Positions 25,487 to 34,620 are shown, counted from the stretch's first letter. The stretch is 64,000 bases of DNA from Variovorax paradoxus (GCF_030815855.1 NZ_JAUSXG010000001.1:5332001-5396000), one strand, 5' to 3'. The notes: generated by a model not told the origin, from the sequence alone. Program-made: numbers and translations.

Positions 25487-25984
25487 ATGTCGTCTCTCAC
25501 TTCTGCCGCCCGTTTGGCCAACCCGCTGATGCTGTGGGCCGACGTGGCTCTCAAGACCCAGGAAATGCTGCTGTCTTCCGGCTCGGTCATCCACATGCGC
25601 ACCGAGCAAATGGCCAGGGCCGGGCTCGCGCCCAGCGCCGCCGACCTCGCGGAGTTCCAGCTCATGGGCAATGAAAAGCTCGCCGCGGCAGGCGAATCGG
25701 GCGCTGCCATGGTCAAGCAGTGGCACAGCAGCCATGTTTCGCTGGCCAGCCGCGCGCTGCAGCATTGGCTTCTCAGCGCGGGCGCTTTTCTGTCGATGGC
25801 GGGCAGCATCACGCCAGCGCAAGCTGCGGAGCGCGGCGACGCCTTCGTGAAGGCGAGCACCCGCGCGGCAAGCACGGCCGGCCAGCTCTCCGGCGCGGCC
25901 GTCCGCATTGCGCGCGAAGGGCTGAAGCCGATCCATGCGGCGGCCACCTCGAACGCCCGGCGCCTGGCCGAGCTGCGCGCCTGA
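25487..25984 (+). CDS. polyhydroxyalkanoate granule-associated phasin
   Basis: 165 aa from ATG 25487. The pattern NPLMLWADVALKTQEMLLSS ... HMRTEQMARAG ... LMGNEKLAA ... GLKPIHAAATSNARRL matches a Burkholderiales phasin family. It is all helical and amphipathic, without signal peptide. It would coat cytoplasmic PHA granules and limit their coalescence. No PHA synthase or depolymerase gene is nearby. Confidence 0.82.
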   Translation: MSSLTSAARLANPLMLWADVALKTQEMLLSSGSVIHMRTEQMARAGLAPSAADLAEFQLMGNEKLAAAGESGAAMVKQWHSSHVSLASRALQHWLLSAGAFLSMAGSITPAQAAERGDAFVKASTRAASTAGQLSGAAVRIAREGLKPIHAAATSNARRLAELRA

Positions 25985-25993
25985 GCGGGAGCC

Positions 25994-27241
25994 TCAGCCG
26001 CGCGCCGGCACCAGCGTCACGAGCGTGATCTCGGAAGGCGCGCCAAAGCGCTTCGGCGGGCCCCAGTAACCGGTGCCGCGGCTCACGTAGATCCACATGT
26101 CGTGCAGCCGGTGCAGGCCCGCGGTGAAAGGCTGCTGCATCGGCACGAACAGGTTCCACGGAAAAAACTGGCCGCCATGCGTGTGGCCCGAGAGCTGCAG
26201 CTGGTAGCCGGCCCTGGCCGCCACCGGCGCACTGCGCGGCTGGTGCGCCAGCAGCACGCGGGTGTGCACCAGCGGAGGAGCGTCGTACAGCGCCAGGTGC
26301 GGATCGCTTGCGTGCGTGGGGTCGAAGTGGCCGGCGGTGAAGTCGGTCACGCCCGCCAGCACCAACTGGCTCTCGAACAGCTCTTCGTCGTTCTGCGCGC
26401 CGCGCACATTGCGCGTCTGCAGCACCACATGCTCGTTGAGCAAGACCTTCAGGCCGAGCCGGCGCAGCTCGTCGATCCACGCATGCGCACCGGCGTAATA
26501 CTCGTGGTTGCCCGTGACGACGAAAGTACCGTGCCGCGCACGCAGTCCGGCCAGCGGCGCGATGTGCTCGCGCAGCTCGGCCACGCTGCCATCCACCAGG
26601 TCGCCGGTGATGGCGATGGCGTCGGCGCCGAGCCGGTTCACCGCGTCGACGATGCGCTGGATGTAGTTGCTCCGGATCGTCGGACCCACGTGGATGTCGC
26701 TGAGCTGCGCGATCGTGAAGCCCTCGAGCGCCGAAGGCAGCCCGTGAATCGGAACGTCGACACGCCTGACGCTCGCGGTTCTGCGGGCGTTGAGAAAACC
26801 CACGGCGGACGCCAGGGTTGCCACCACCAGCACGGCCATCGCGCTCCACGGCAGCACGGCGCTCCAGGGCACCGGTAGGCCGGCCAGTGCGCTGGCCACC
26901 CAGACGAGCGCAAGGCCCGCATCGCGCACCAGCGTCAGCACGAACATCGAGGAGAACCAGCCCATGCTGATCAGCCCTGTCCATTGGAGCGCCTCCTTCA
27001 AGGAGGCGTTGCGCACGGCGCGGCGCGCGACGAAAGGCAACGGGATCGTGAGTGCCGAAATTGCGAGGGCGGCGAGCGCCAGCGGCCAGGCCGGAGTGAG
27101 CATGGCCAATGCGGGCAGCAGGCGCAGCGCCAGGTAGACATGCAGGAGCGCGGTCAGAACGCTCAGGGGACGTATCGGCATTGGGGCAATGGGAACGGGC
27201 ACTGCCCGGGATGCGGTATCTGCAAGGCGCATGCCGTACAT
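25994..27241 (-). CDS. membrane-anchored metallophosphoesterase
   Basis: 415 aa. Four N-terminal TM helices (about 25-165) are followed by a calcineurin-like phosphoesterase domain (about 175-410) with the metal ligands in order: LSDIHVG, GDLVDG, GNHEYY, LLAHQPR and GHTHGGQ. This resembles YaeI/YkuE proteins that hydrolyse UDP-2,3-diacylglucosamine or other phosphodiesters at the membrane. The start is uncertain: ATG 27241, 27232 or 27181 all precede the first TM helix. It is convergent with the phasin gene (9-bp gap). Confidence 0.9.
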   Translation of the reverse strand: MYGMRLADTASRAVPVPIAPMPIRPLSVLTALLHVYLALRLLPALAMLTPAWPLALAALAISALTIPLPFVARRAVRNASLKEALQWTGLISMGWFSSMFVLTLVRDAGLALVWVASALAGLPVPWSAVLPWSAMAVLVVATLASAVGFLNARRTASVRRVDVPIHGLPSALEGFTIAQLSDIHVGPTIRSNYIQRIVDAVNRLGADAIAITGDLVDGSVAELREHIAPLAGLRARHGTFVVTGNHEYYAGAHAWIDELRRLGLKVLLNEHVVLQTRNVRGAQNDEELFESQLVLAGVTDFTAGHFDPTHASDPHLALYDAPPLVHTRVLLAHQPRSAPVAARAGYQLQLSGHTHGGQFFPWNLFVPMQQPFTAGLHRLHDMWIYVSRGTGYWGPPKRFGAPSEITLVTLVPARG

Positions 27242-27267
27242 TCAAGACGCCCGCCGAACCGGTGCCC

Positions 27268-27308
27268 GCTATTTTTTCTATAGCGCCTGGCGCACGGATA
27301 GCAGGCGC
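27268..27308. repeat. GCTAT-N7-ATAGC dispersed-repeat-like element
   Basis: GCTAT (27268-27272), 7 nt, ATAGC (27280-27284), then the inverted pair GCGCCTG (27283-27289) / CAGGCGC (27302-27308). It lies in the 130-bp gap between the metallophosphoesterase and the first of two paralogous secreted proteins. It shares GCTAT-N7-ATAG and CTGGCGC with 15965-15992. Confidence 0.45.
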
Positions 27309-27371
27309 TGTGGGCGAGGCAGGTTTCGAAGCCCGCGGCCCGGCGCATCGGTTTCAAACCGCGCTTGGGCG

Positions 27372-27857
27372 CTACTGCACCGCGCGCGTGCCGGCCGAGG
27401 CCATGTCGGTGCCTGCGGGCCACACGAATGCCACGCGCGCGGGCGCACCGGGCAGGACATGCAGTGTTTGCTTGAGCGTGTTTCCAAGCAAGCGAGCCTC
27501 CACTTCGTAGGTGCCCGGATCGAGCCGGGCCACCATGAACGGTCCGCCGGACACCACGTCGTCGAGCAGCGCGGTGCCATTGCTGCTGCGTACCGTGACG
27601 TGAACGCCGGCCGCGAAGTCGGCGCCCTTGTGGTCCTTGATGGCGAATTCGAAAGTTGCCGGCCAGCGCGGCGCAACCGTCTCCATCAGTTCGGCCTCGT
27701 CGCTGCCGATGCCGCCGCTCATGTATTCGATGCCGTGCGTCATGTGGATCGGCGGATTGATCGCCGAATGCGCCGGCGAGAGCGCCGCAAGAAGCGCGGC
27801 GCCGCACAGCATGGCGGCCGCTGCGGACCGCGTGCGCGATGAAATCCGGGAGGTCAT
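27372..27857 (-). CDS. secreted protein, paralogue 1 (carboxypeptidase-regulatory-like fold?)
   Basis: 161 aa, function unknown. A signal peptide ends near AHSAI (about 31). The mature part (INPPIHMTHGIEYMSGG...) is beta-rich and resembles small Ig-like or CarboxypepD_reg domains (ARLDPGTYEVEARLLG). It is clearly related to the next gene (shared GIEYM/GVEYM, PRWPAT/PRWAAT, ARLDPG, FVWP/FMWP). A hairpin (27883-27902) lies about 25 bp upstream of the start. Confidence 0.7.
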   Translation of the reverse strand: MTSRISSRTRSAAAAMLCGAALLAALSPAHSAINPPIHMTHGIEYMSGGIGSDEAELMETVAPRWPATFEFAIKDHKGADFAAGVHVTVRSSNGTALLDDVVSGGPFMVARLDPGTYEVEARLLGNTLKQTLHVLPGAPARVAFVWPAGTDMASAGTRAVQ

Positions 27858-27992
27858 GGTCTGGATCCTTTCTTCCGTGTCTGCGTGGCGAGAAGGCCAC
27901 GCCGCTACTGTGCGGCGCAGGGCTTAGGCAAGGCTTAACAGGAAAGAAAGAGAATCCACCCGGACCAGAAACCGGCCGGGCGGAAAGCGCCC

Positions 27993-28514
27993 TCAGCGTC
28001 CGGCGGAGGTCTGCGCGAGTGCCTGCGTTTGCGGCATCGGCGGCAGCACCGAAGCCATGTCGAAGTTCGATGGCCACATGAACACCGCGCGGGACGGCAT
28101 ACCCGCGATCACGGTCAACGTTTGCGTGATCGTGAGGCCGCCCAGCGTCACGTTCACGTCGTAGGCGCCGGGATCGAGCCGCGCCAGCATGTAGGGGCCG
28201 TTCGACTGCGCTTCCATCACCGTGCGGCCCGTGTACTTCTCGCGCACCTGGACCGCTGCGCGCACCGGAAAGCTGCCACGCTGTTTGCTCTCGTTGACGC
28301 CGAATTCGATGGTCGCCGCCCATCGCGGCGACACCATCTGCATGAATGCAGCTTCGTCCTTGCTTGCGCCTCCGCACATGTATTCGACGCCCTGCGCCAT
28401 CTGAATGGGCGGGCTCGAAACCGCATGGGCCGACGTGGCCAGCGCCCCGAAGAATGCTGCTGTGCCGCCCAGTACCAACGCAGCCATCGGCTGCCGGAGA
28501 CGCATAAGGTTCAT
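27993..28514 (-). CDS. secreted protein, paralogue 2
   Basis: 173 aa from ATG 28514 (an in-frame ATG at 28571 would add 19 residues without improving the signal peptide). The signal peptide ends near AHAVS (about 32). Same domain as the preceding gene product: VSSPPIQMAQGVEYMCGG ... ARLDPGAYDVNVTLGG ... FMWPS. The two form a tandem duplication with about 135 bp between them. Function unknown; an exported inhibitor or binding module is possible. Confidence 0.7.
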   Translation of the reverse strand: MNLMRLRQPMAALVLGGTAAFFGALATSAHAVSSPPIQMAQGVEYMCGGASKDEAAFMQMVSPRWAATIEFGVNESKQRGSFPVRAAVQVREKYTGRTVMEAQSNGPYMLARLDPGAYDVNVTLGGLTITQTLTVIAGMPSRAVFMWPSNFDMASVLPPMPQTQALAQTSAGR

Positions 28515-28625
28515 TGCTTCGATGTCCTCGATCATGGGTGACGTGAATCCGTCGAGGATTTTGCTTAGCAAGAGTCGGGCTAGATATAGCGTTTACGAGG
28601 AACGATTCTCGCGAAGGGACTGAAC

Positions 28626-28642
28626 GCTATAGTTTTAATAGC
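28626..28642. repeat. GCTAT-N7-ATAGC element
   Basis: GCTAT (28626-28630), 7 nt, ATAGC (28638-28642), the same geometry as the other two copies but without the CTGGCGC tail. It overlaps the right arm (AACGCTAT, 28623-28630) of a wider inverted repeat whose left arm ATAGCGTT is at 28586-28593. It lies upstream of paralogue 2 and of the small membrane protein. Confidence 0.4.
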
Positions 28643-28811
28643 TGATAACACGTGTGCGATGGGCCTCCAGGCCATTTGTATCCCACCCCTATATGAAAAC
28701 CCTGAGAAAGGGCGCCGTACGCCCGATTCGGCCCATGGCAGGTGAACAGCGCCTACACCGGTGCATCGCCCCGCTTGTTATGAAGAGGTTCGTACAGAAA
28801 AGGAGCTTCCA

Positions 28812-29078
28812 ATGAACATCGGATCCAAGATCGAAGCAGTCAAGAAAATGGACGCGCAGCGCCCGGGCTTTCCGGGCGAACACCTCGCGGTTCTGGGCGC
28901 GGGTGTTTTGCTGTTGTTGACCGCCGGGCGCAGCCCGTCGCTCGTGCGCCGGCTGCTGGCGGGGGCGGCGGGCGGCGCACTGGTTGGGCGGGCGGCCAGC
29001 GGAACCGGCGGGCTGGCACGGGTCGCACGAACAATGCAGGGCGGCTGGGGTGGGCGCCGGCCGATGCGCATGCTGTAG
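28812..29078 (+). CDS. small membrane protein of unknown function
   Basis: 88 aa from ATG 28812, preceded by AGGAG at good spacing. One long hydrophobic, Gly/Leu-rich segment (about residues 25-62, LAVLGAGVLLLLTAG ... LLAGAAGGALVG) and a basic C-terminus (GGRRPMRML). Not recognised. It stands alone with its own upstream region. Confidence 0.6.
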   Translation: MNIGSKIEAVKKMDAQRPGFPGEHLAVLGAGVLLLLTAGRSPSLVRRLLAGAAGGALVGRAASGTGGLARVARTMQGGWGGRRPMRML

Positions 29079-29294
29079 AGAGAAAGCGCAATGGCGGACT
29101 GCCGGCGCAATCCGCTGTTGGAGCCGCCCTGTAAAACCCAGCGGTAGATTATTGAGGTCGGATCGTCGATTAACTCGATGTAAATGTGCCCGATGAATTA
29201 AAGGGCTGAGCACATCGGGTGTTTCAACCCATTCTCGGCGGCTATTCGTTCATCGCCATCAGTGCGCGGAACGCCAGCCCGGCAGGATTTGCCG

Positions 29295-29528
29295 ATGACG
29301 ACCAAAGGGCGATTACTCCGTCGCGGCATTAACCGGGGCAATCAACTCTTGACCGGCTACGACCTTGTTTCGCGGTGGCCATCGATCAATGTTCCCACCC
29401 CCATCCATTACTACGATGCTGGCGATATCCGGTATTTGGAAGCCGGCGAAGTTCCTCTACGGCATGCGCAGGTTTTATTGCAGGCCTTCCAGGCTGAACA
29501 GCGAAAATCTGGACCGGCTGAAGGGTGA
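29295..29528 (+). CDS. small hypothetical protein
   Basis: 77 codons from ATG 29295 (a GTG at 29262 is also in frame). The product (MTTKGRLLRRGINRGNQ ... YYDAGDIRYLEAGEVPLRH) has a balanced composition more like a real soluble protein than a shadow frame. It lacks a good ribosome binding site. Not recognised. The surrounding DNA has lower GC than the rest of the window. Confidence 0.4.
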   Translation: MTTKGRLLRRGINRGNQLLTGYDLVSRWPSINVPTPIHYYDAGDIRYLEAGEVPLRHAQVLLQAFQAEQRKSGPAEG

Positions 29529-29897
29529 GCAAGGACGCCGACCTTGTTGGCATTTGAAACACTCGTGGTAGATCGTTAACAATAGTTATGCAGGTTGGCA
29601 TGGGTTTAAAAAATTGCACCTCAAGAGCCCCCGGTTTTCTTTGGAAGAACGGCACCCTGCGGGATTAACTTTGCCGTCCGCTCGATGGGAAGTCGTGAAA
29701 AATTCCCTGATGTGAAATCTTGTTTGCCAGAATGTAATCAGAATCCCCGGTTTGTGAATTAGTGCCTTTGGTCTACCCCTCTTCCACCAATAGTCTCCAC
29801 GCCTGCCGCAAAAGTAGGCGGGTCACGGCAGTGGGTTAACGGAAATGGTTTCCGATTGGCCGCATCGCTTGGACTTTTTTGGAGCGAGGGTCAGAGG
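29529..29897. other. 369-bp upstream region of the autotransporter
   Basis: No credible gene. The DNA is visibly richer in A+T than the window average, with several T/A runs (for example about 29575-29615 and 29695-29765), and probably holds the autotransporter promoter. I see no convincing -35/-10 pair or operator. Confidence 0.5.
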
Positions 29898-32800
29898 ATG
29901 AACAGGTCATTTCAGAGCATCTGGAACGAGGCACTGGGTGCGTGGGTTGCGGCCAGCGAGGTGAGTGCCGCGCGCGGCAAGAAGTCGTCGGGTACCGTGC
30001 TGGCCGCAGGCCTCTTGGCGGCGGTCGCTTACGGCGGCGCATCGTCCGCCTGGGCGGCCAACGAGTGCGGAGCTGTCGCCGTTGGTGGAACCGTCATCTG
30101 CAACGGTGATGGAACGCCAGTGGGGGACGCCAACCCGAACACCACCGGCATTGCATATGGCACCGACGGCATCACCGTCATCGTGGACGGCACCGCGGCG
30201 CCCTTCACCATCACGCCGGTCACCGCGCCGACAACCGCCAATGGCGTCTATTCGGGCGGTGGCGGCACCGGCAACCGACGGATCGAAGTCAACGGCCCGG
30301 TCACGATCAATGTGACCACCCCGGCGGGCAATCCTGTGTCCGGTGCCGCCTGGGCTGTGCTGGCCAACTCACTCGCGAGCGGCGCCGGCGGTGATGCGAG
30401 CATCGTCATCAATGGTGCGAACATCACCAGCAAAGGCGAGAACGCTCTGGGCGTCGCCACCAGCGTCGTGGGTAGCGGCAATGCAACCTCGATCCTCAAC
30501 AGCGGTTCCATCTCCACCACGGGCACGCAAGGTTCAGGGGTCGGTCTGTTTGCAGAAACGCACGGCATCGGCACGGCGACGGTCACGGTGAACGGCGGTT
30601 CGATCAGTACCGGCACTGCGGCAGGCGGGTCGCACGCGGCTTACGCCTTGGCATGGGGCAATGGCGATGCTGTTGCGTCCATGACTGGTGGTAAAGCCAC
30701 TACACAGGCCGCGAATAACTCGGTCGTTGTGGCCCAGACATTGGGCTCCGGCATTGCTTCCGCCACCATTTCTGGCGGCACGGCGACGACGAACGGCGCC
30801 AGCTCGACCGTCATCGCAGTCGGCTCAGGGTCTGGCGACGCGATTGCTAGCCAGACGGGAGGAAGGGTGATCGCCAACGGAGCGGGCGGCGTCGGGCTGG
30901 CCGCGTTGGCCGTCGGCACGGGCGCCGCGACCGCGTCGATGACGGGGGGCAGCATCGCGACGCAAGGCAGCAATGGCTACGGAATCTGGTCCGCCGTGCT
31001 GAACCCGGCCAGCACGGCCGCGGCGACGGCGACCATGGATGCCGCAGCTTCGACCGTTGCCACCGGAGGATTTACTGCCTTCGGCATCTACGCAGAGAAC
31101 ACGGGCATGGGCGCGGCCAGTGCCACACTGTCGAACGGCAGCATCTCCACCAGCGGCGACGCGGCGAATGGCATTTACGCCAGAACCAGCAATGTCAACG
31201 GTACCGGGGCGACCACGCTGGCCATGACGGGCGGGACCGTGGAAACCACCGGCCTCGCCTCCGAGGGCGCACGTGCCATCACCAACGGTCTTGGCGCCGT
31301 GACCGCATCAATGAGCGGTGGCAGCATCAGGACGAGTGGCGAGAGCTCCAATGGCTTTGTCGGTCAAATCACCAACAAGGCCAATACGTCCGATGTCAAA
31401 GTCACAATGACGAATGGCCAGATTGTCACATCGGGCTACAGCAGTGGCCTTGGCGCCGTCACGAGCGGATTGGGCAATTCGACCGTGACGGTCACGGGCG
31501 GCGCCATCACCTCCACCAGTGGTTCTGGCTCCACCGGGGTTTCAAGCGCCATCACCAACTTTGCGAGCACCAGCACTGCGGCGCTGGTCATGCAGGGCGG
31601 CTCGGTGACGGGCGACCGCGCCATCAGCGTCACCAATTCAGGCTCGGGAGTTGCAGCGGCGACCATGAGCGCCGGCACCGCGACGGCCACCGGCGTGAAT
31701 GGGGATGGCCTGCGCGTTGCAGCCAGGGGCGGCACCTACAACGTCAACGTCACCGGGGGCAGCCTGACCGGCGGCAGCGGCGCGGGCGCGGCCATCCACA
31801 CGACGGCAGCGGCAGGCGGCACCATCAACATCGGCGCGGCCGCCACCGTCAACGGCGCCGCCTCCGGCATCGCCATCCGAGACGGCGACTTCGCCCAGAC
31901 CGGCACCGACATCCTCGGCGGCAACGCCGTCGTCACCACCGCCGGCACCGTCACCGGCGACGCCATCCTCGGCCTGGGCAACGACAGCCTGGCGCTCACC
32001 GGCGGCCGCTTCAGCGGCAACATCTACGGCGACGACCGCCTGGCCAGCGCGGCCGACGGCAACGACAGCTTCACCTGGACCGGCGGCACGCTGTCAGGCG
32101 GCTTCTACGGCCAGAACGGTTCCGACACTGCCCTGGTGTCCGCCGCCGGCTACAACGGCAGCCAGGTCCTGGACGGCGGCGACGACGTCTCGGCCGCCGA
32201 CGGCTGGGTCGACAAGCTCACCCTGCAAGGCGTCACCGCCACCGCGGGTGGCGACACCCTGCGCAACTGGGAAACCATCACCCTCGACAACACCCGCCTC
32301 ACCCTCGCCGGCGCCCCGCTGGTGGTCGGCGCCGGAGCCGACGCCGGCGGTGCCCCCCTGGGCCTGTTCATTCAGCCCACCAGCAGCGTGTTCATGGGCC
32401 AGCCGGCCTTCAGCGTCACCGGCGACGTGCACAACGCCGGCCTCATCGACCTGCGCAACCCCGCCGGCACCCCCGGCAACCTGCTGAGCCTGTACGGCAA
32501 CTACGCCGGCGCCAACGGCATCGTGCGCGTGAACACCGCCCTGGGCAGCGATGCCAGCGCCACCGACAAGCTGGTGGTCAACGGCAACACCAGCGGCACC
32601 TCGCGCGTGCTCGTGACCAATGCCGGCGGCGCCGGCGCCGCCACCATCAACGGCATCCAGGTGGTCCAGGTCACCGGCACCTCCTCGGAAGGCGACTTCA
32701 CCCTGGCCGCCCCGGTGCAGGCCGGCGCCTACGAATACGGCCTGCACCGCGGCGGGCGCACCGACGGCGACGCCAACAGCTTCTACCTGAGCAGCGTCTA

Positions 32801-33866
32801 CAACACGCCCAAGCCGGTGCCGGGTGTCCCGAGTCCGGCGCCTGTTCCGGTCCCGGCCCCCGAGGTGCTGCGCCCCGCCGTGGCCGGTTATGTGATGGGC
32901 CAGGTCGCCACCCAGGAGCTGGGCCTGGGCCTGCTGGGCAGCCTGCACAAGCGCGTGGGCGAGCAGCAGACGCTCAAGTGGGACCACTGCGGCTGCGACG
33001 ACAAGGCGCCCGCCGACCAGCTGTGGATGCGCCTGCATGCGCAGCGCCTGGACCTGGACGGCAAGCGCCAGTTTGGCTTCGAGCAGGAAATGCAGTACGT
33101 GCAGCTCGGCAAGGAGCTGGCGGTCCGCTACAGCGGCGACGCGGCCGACAAGTCGCGCAGCCACACCGGCCTTACCGCGGGTTACGGGCGCACCAGCACC
33201 CACTTCAGCGACCGCCGCCGCGGCGACGCCGGCATGGGCTACGACACCGGCAAGATGAAGGGCCAGATGGCCACGCTGGGCGCGTACCACACGCGCTACG
33301 CCGACAACGGCAGCTACCTCGACCTGGTCGGCCAGCTGCATGCGGTGCAGAACAAGTACACCGACAAGTACGGCGGCGAAGGCACGCAGAAGGGCACCGG
33401 CGCGGGGTTGAGCGTGGAAGTGGGCCGCCCCTGGCAGATCGGCGAGAGCCAATGGCTGATCGAGCCGCAGGCGCAGCTGAGCTACCAGGCGACGCGCTAC
33501 CGCGGCTTTGCGGACAACGTGTCCACCGTGGACGGCTTCACCAGCCAGAGCCTGCGCGGCCGCGTGGGCGCACGCCTCGCCTGGAACGACAAGGCCGAGC
33601 GCGGCGACAAGCTCACGCGCACCAACACCTTCTACGTGACCGCCGATCTGCTGCATGAGTTCAAGGATCCGAAGGCCGTGACCATCGGCAACACCGCGGT
33701 CAGCGAGGCATGGGCCAAGCAGACCTGGGCCGAGCTGGGCGTGGGCGCGCAGCTGCCGCTGAGCAAGGCGGCCTACCTGTATGGCGGCGTGCAGTACCAG
33801 CGCTCGCTCAGCGGCACGAGCCGCGAGGGCGTCTCGGGGCAGCTGGGCGTGCGGGTGGCGTGGTGA
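29898..33866 (+). CDS. ESPR-type autotransporter (type Va)
   Basis: 1322 aa from ATG 29898, with AGAGG upstream. An extended signal peptide region (MNRSFQSIWNEALGAWVAAS) is followed by a cleavage site near SAWAANE (about 53). The passenger (about 55-960) is Gly/Ser/Thr/Ala-rich with recurring GGS/ATMSGG-type units of about 20-25 residues, a right-handed beta-helix pattern. A Pro-rich hinge (PKPVPGVPSPAPVPVP, about 970-990) leads to a beta-barrel translocator (about 1040-1322) ending VRVAW. It should be exported through Sec and displayed at the cell surface as an adhesin or similar. The OmpA-like lipoprotein follows by 47 bp. Confidence 0.93.
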   Translation: MNRSFQSIWNEALGAWVAASEVSAARGKKSSGTVLAAGLLAAVAYGGASSAWAANECGAVAVGGTVICNGDGTPVGDANPNTTGIAYGTDGITVIVDGTAAPFTITPVTAPTTANGVYSGGGGTGNRRIEVNGPVTINVTTPAGNPVSGAAWAVLANSLASGAGGDASIVINGANITSKGENALGVATSVVGSGNATSILNSGSISTTGTQGSGVGLFAETHGIGTATVTVNGGSISTGTAAGGSHAAYALAWGNGDAVASMTGGKATTQAANNSVVVAQTLGSGIASATISGGTATTNGASSTVIAVGSGSGDAIASQTGGRVIANGAGGVGLAALAVGTGAATASMTGGSIATQGSNGYGIWSAVLNPASTAAATATMDAAASTVATGGFTAFGIYAENTGMGAASATLSNGSISTSGDAANGIYARTSNVNGTGATTLAMTGGTVETTGLASEGARAITNGLGAVTASMSGGSIRTSGESSNGFVGQITNKANTSDVKVTMTNGQIVTSGYSSGLGAVTSGLGNSTVTVTGGAITSTSGSGSTGVSSAITNFASTSTAALVMQGGSVTGDRAISVTNSGSGVAAATMSAGTATATGVNGDGLRVAARGGTYNVNVTGGSLTGGSGAGAAIHTTAAAGGTINIGAAATVNGAASGIAIRDGDFAQTGTDILGGNAVVTTAGTVTGDAILGLGNDSLALTGGRFSGNIYGDDRLASAADGNDSFTWTGGTLSGGFYGQNGSDTALVSAAGYNGSQVLDGGDDVSAADGWVDKLTLQGVTATAGGDTLRNWETITLDNTRLTLAGAPLVVGAGADAGGAPLGLFIQPTSSVFMGQPAFSVTGDVHNAGLIDLRNPAGTPGNLLSLYGNYAGANGIVRVNTALGSDASATDKLVVNGNTSGTSRVLVTNAGGAGAATINGIQVVQVTGTSSEGDFTLAAPVQAGAYEYGLHRGGRTDGDANSFYLSSVYNTPKPVPGVPSPAPVPVPAPEVLRPAVAGYVMGQVATQELGLGLLGSLHKRVGEQQTLKWDHCGCDDKAPADQLWMRLHAQRLDLDGKRQFGFEQEMQYVQLGKELAVRYSGDAADKSRSHTGLTAGYGRTSTHFSDRRRGDAGMGYDTGKMKGQMATLGAYHTRYADNGSYLDLVGQLHAVQNKYTDKYGGEGTQKGTGAGLSVEVGRPWQIGESQWLIEPQAQLSYQATRYRGFADNVSTVDGFTSQSLRGRVGARLAWNDKAERGDKLTRTNTFYVTADLLHEFKDPKAVTIGNTAVSEAWAKQTWAELGVGAQLPLSKAAYLYGGVQYQRSLSGTSREGVSGQLGVRVAW

Positions 33867-33913
33867 GCGCGGTGAGCGCGGTCGAACCACTGACAACGGG
33901 AAGGAAACAAACA

Positions 33914-34519
33914 ATGCAAACGCAAACCATGCAAACGCAAACGAAGAACACGCCGACACTGCTCGCGCTCGGCGCCACGGCCCTCGCCACTCTCGTCCTG
34001 GTCGGCTGCGGCAGCCTGCATGACGAGCGCTACAACTGGTGCCAGGGGCAGAACTGCGCGCTCACGCCCGTCGTGACGCCGGCGCCCACCCCGGCGCCAG
34101 TGCCGGTGCCGCCGGCCCCGACGACGCGGCGGGTGAACCTGAGCACCGACGCGCTCTTCAAGTTCGATCGCTCGAGCGCGGCCGACATGCTGCCGCAGGG
34201 CCGCGGCGAGCTGGATGCGCTGGCCCGTGCGCTGCAAAGCCAGGAGATGCAGGTGCAGAGCCTGACGATCACCGGCCATACCGACCGCCTCGGCGACGAG
34301 GCCTACAACGACCGCCTGGCGCTCAGGCGCGCCAACACCGTGCGCGACTACCTGAAGTCCGCGGGCGTGCGCGCGCCGATGGAAGTGCAGTCGCGGGGTG
34401 AGCGGGAACCCGTGACGCGCGACTGCCAGGGCACGGTTCGCGCCCCGCGCCTGGTCGCCTGCCTGCAGCCGGACCGCCGGGTGGTGGTGGATATCCTGGG
34501 GCAGGCACCGGGGAAATAA
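33914..34519 (+). CDS. OmpA-family peptidoglycan-binding lipoprotein
   Basis: 201 aa from ATG 33914, with AAGGA upstream. A lipobox LVLVGCGS puts the lipidated Cys near residue 32. A Pro/Ala hinge (PAPTPAPVPVPPAP) precedes an OmpA C-terminal domain (about 75-195) with FDRSS, TGHTDRLGDEAYN and RANTVRDYL, the diaminopimelate-binding signatures. It should tether the outer membrane to murein. It is probably cotranscribed with the autotransporter, and a terminator follows at 34589. Confidence 0.88.
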   Translation: MQTQTMQTQTKNTPTLLALGATALATLVLVGCGSLHDERYNWCQGQNCALTPVVTPAPTPAPVPVPPAPTTRRVNLSTDALFKFDRSSAADMLPQGRGELDALARALQSQEMQVQSLTITGHTDRLGDEAYNDRLALRRANTVRDYLKSAGVRAPMEVQSRGEREPVTRDCQGTVRAPRLVACLQPDRRVVVDILGQAPGK

Positions 34520-34588
34520 GAAGCACGGGGCTTGAGCAGCACCGGCCCGCAAAGCAAGGGTCGAGCTGCTCGGCAACCTGGAAATAAG

Positions 34589-34620
34589 AAAGCGCCCAGC
34601 AATGCTGAGGCGCTTTTTTT
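34589..34620. terminator. bidirectional rho-independent terminator
   Basis: GCGCC-CAGCA-AT-GCTG-A-GGCGC stem (34592-34613) followed by TTTTTTT and preceded by AAGAAA. It lies between convergent genes (OmpA lipoprotein on +, cobF on -) and would end both transcripts. Confidence 0.85.

Noticed and set aside
29386..29655. 89-codon minus-strand frame near the autotransporter
   Set aside because: No ribosome binding site, overlaps a better plus-strand frame, no recognisable feature.
30600..31730. CRISPR-like periodicity in the autotransporter passenger
   Set aside because: The periodic units are degenerate codon-level repeats of a beta-helix protein, with no identical direct repeats or unique spacers.
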